Assembly: GCA_963743595.1 (NCBI GenBank)
Contig: CAVURW010000065.1
Span: 1-7,905, forward strand
Direction of reading: 5' to 3'
Source of the DNA: CAVURW01 sp963743595
Lineage (GTDB): Bacteria; Verrucomicrobiota; Verrucomicrobiia; Methylacidiphilales; UBA1321
Length of the DNA: 7,905 nucleotides
The position numbers and the translations under genes were made by a program. Position 1 is the stretch's first letter. Every line of letters starts with the position of its first letter. The notes beneath the pieces were generated by a model, which saw only the letters and a program-made list of their open reading frames with translations, ran no database searches and was not told the DNA's origin. Below, piece by piece: positions 7,701-7,905 of this stretch.

Positions 7701-7905
7701 TAACTCTATCCGGAACATTAAACGTTGGCGGCACGGGGTATATGGGTTCCGCCAAAGCAGGGGATGCCTTTACACTAGTAAGCTCCACGGGAGGTCTAAC
7801 AGGCACGTTCACAACAGTAAATCTGCCTGCCTTATCTGGCCTGGGTTGGTCCCTGAGCTACGCGAACAACGCCCTCGTTGCAACAGTTACGTCTGGTACG
7901 ACCCC
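4739..7905 (+). CDS. Secreted modular GH16 glycoside hydrolase with CBM6-like, discoidin-like and autotransporter-repeat regions (3' truncated)
   Basis: The frame is open from ATG 4739 to the window end, with 1055 complete codons and no stop. Residues 1-24 are a signal peptide (cleavage after LLA). Residues 25-220 are Gly/Ser/Thr-rich, beta-like and unrecognised. Residues about 225-347 resemble CBM6 (GSWLEYDNIDF at 255, VAVNLDSPTGPTLATL, GTHKVFLVA). Residues about 356-602 are GH16: GQWPALWLLGG at 455, then GEIDVMEQWYG with E478 (nucleophile), D480 and E483 (acid/base) of the ExDxxE motif, and LNLAVGG near the end. The family hydrolyses beta-1,3 or beta-1,4 glucans or galactans; the exact substrate cannot be told. 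Residues about 622-760 are discoidin / F5/8C-like (SNAFDGNTSTFVD at 646). From about 775 (SGGNWLNGSNWDSG) comes a region of autotransporter-associated type, with one clear repeat at 884-915 (GFIKAGSGSLTLGG, AYSGSTLVQSGTLTV). The C-terminus, where an anchor might lie, is missing. The neighbouring ECF/FecR-LamG pair is a plausible regulator. Confidence 0.87.
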   Translation, partial: MSNRLHLYISTALFTLFSVTSLLADVSVFNLGGNSSINSYGGSGPISYTTSGLTASWGTADHIAPIYPGNLTASVGSPARTLSFTGTYPFAGATTGSYNLSNDLDGSFLFTKNTTGQPITNQGTFTLSGFQATDYVKIEFATSQNNGLTVNVGSAMGSASGNTFQSTGSTTESGIWYTIGTVTGQTSYSGTFYNKLDGSGNSANGEGDLAAIRVTVSSTAPTPTLVNGFPFVSANNYATANNVTFSNNTPVINSGSWLEYDNIDFTNATFLNFQLAWNNSAGSVAVNLDSPTGPTLATLSCSASSPLGTTVSQSVPITATSGTHKVFLVASGGTNVCSLTSFQLSTQPVAYPVTQNWALVFSDHFPAGKPIDTTKWNVWDGSDNYRVTNGELEYYDAGGVSIGASGGLILHAAPLRPANPTFGSIYSSGRVSSNQQWKGGKIVYKAQLPQPEFVGQWPALWLLGGYASKGDNWPVCGEIDVMEQWYGYGTGATYQSNSWNVDKQQGTVGGQGGNLPYAGANTFTCVWDSTGATFSCADPSGNTYTRPKITPSWWSTSGCNGYLGVNLNLAVGGQGGGTESTIDASLAQSNGSLTVYSVDVYQLDSNGYGVPDSSQNTSIKQSLSTTQLTGTQISTNQTTINGTSMSNAFDGNTSTFVDTAGDGTVDYDLGSSKLVTGINFYPAADPGNAYNLPQYMVGGIFYGANQPDFSDEVALYTVGTTPPISWTDITLAKPGTYRYLRYQSPTGGHTLIAEIQYTQTQYYTANLTAGASASWINPSGGNWLNGSNWDSGTYPEGPDVVANFTTALSQDCTVTLPWSQTGGVYTVVGGLNFTGTGSNGWTLAGESGATVGLSLTTTTGNAPTITVNSGSATILPPLYGTEGFIKAGSGSLTLGGTSAYSGSTLVQSGTLTVPSGASLPASTSLQIAKAGACSISDSSELGSIFNNGSLVAGGSLTDDGSYSQASTASLNLSITGTTAYGHLSAKGITLSGTLNVGGTGYMGSAKAGDAFTLVSSTGGLTGTFTTVNLPALSGLGWSLSYANNALVATVTSGTT

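Overview
The window suggests a member of the Verrucomicrobiota, perhaps of the Opitutales or a related order. This is inferred from gene content alone: an ECF sigma factor of the Rhodopirellula/Verrucomicrobium type, a partner that fuses FecR-like and LamG-like domains, a DUF4159 protein with an alpha-toroid N-terminus, a WbsX/GH99-like protein, and a secreted glycosidase with autotransporter-associated beta-strand repeats. All genes are on the + strand and packed tightly, with no gene-free stretch over 300 bases and no RNA gene, mobile element or CRISPR array visible.

Layout. Bases 1-276 are the C-terminal end of a GH99/WbsX-like protein. It overlaps by four bases (ATGA) a 757-residue exported protein (273-2546) with an alpha/alpha-toroid-like N-terminal half and two DUF4159-like segments. 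A 70-base AT-rich gap follows. Next is a 182-residue ECF sigma factor (2617-3165), again overlapping by ATGA a 505-residue membrane protein (3162-4679) with an anti-sigma-like N-terminus, one membrane segment, a FecR-like domain and a LamG-like domain. After a 59-base AT-rich gap, a very large gene starts at 4739 and is still open at the window end (1055 complete codons seen). It encodes a secreted modular GH16 enzyme: signal peptide, unrecognised beta-rich domain, CBM6-like domain, GH16 catalytic domain with an intact ExDxxE motif, discoidin-like domain and an autotransporter-type beta-strand repeat region.

How the genes may work together. The sigma/FecR-LamG pair looks like a transmembrane switch: the outer LamG-like part could sense a ligand, possibly a glycan or a cell-surface protein, and release the sigma factor to transcribe target genes. 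The adjacent GH16 gene is the obvious candidate target. This is inference from gene order and domain content, and no promoter shared by the two genes could be shown by eye. The upstream GH99-like/DUF4159 pair forms a separate transcription unit that may or may not belong to the same carbohydrate-processing locus.
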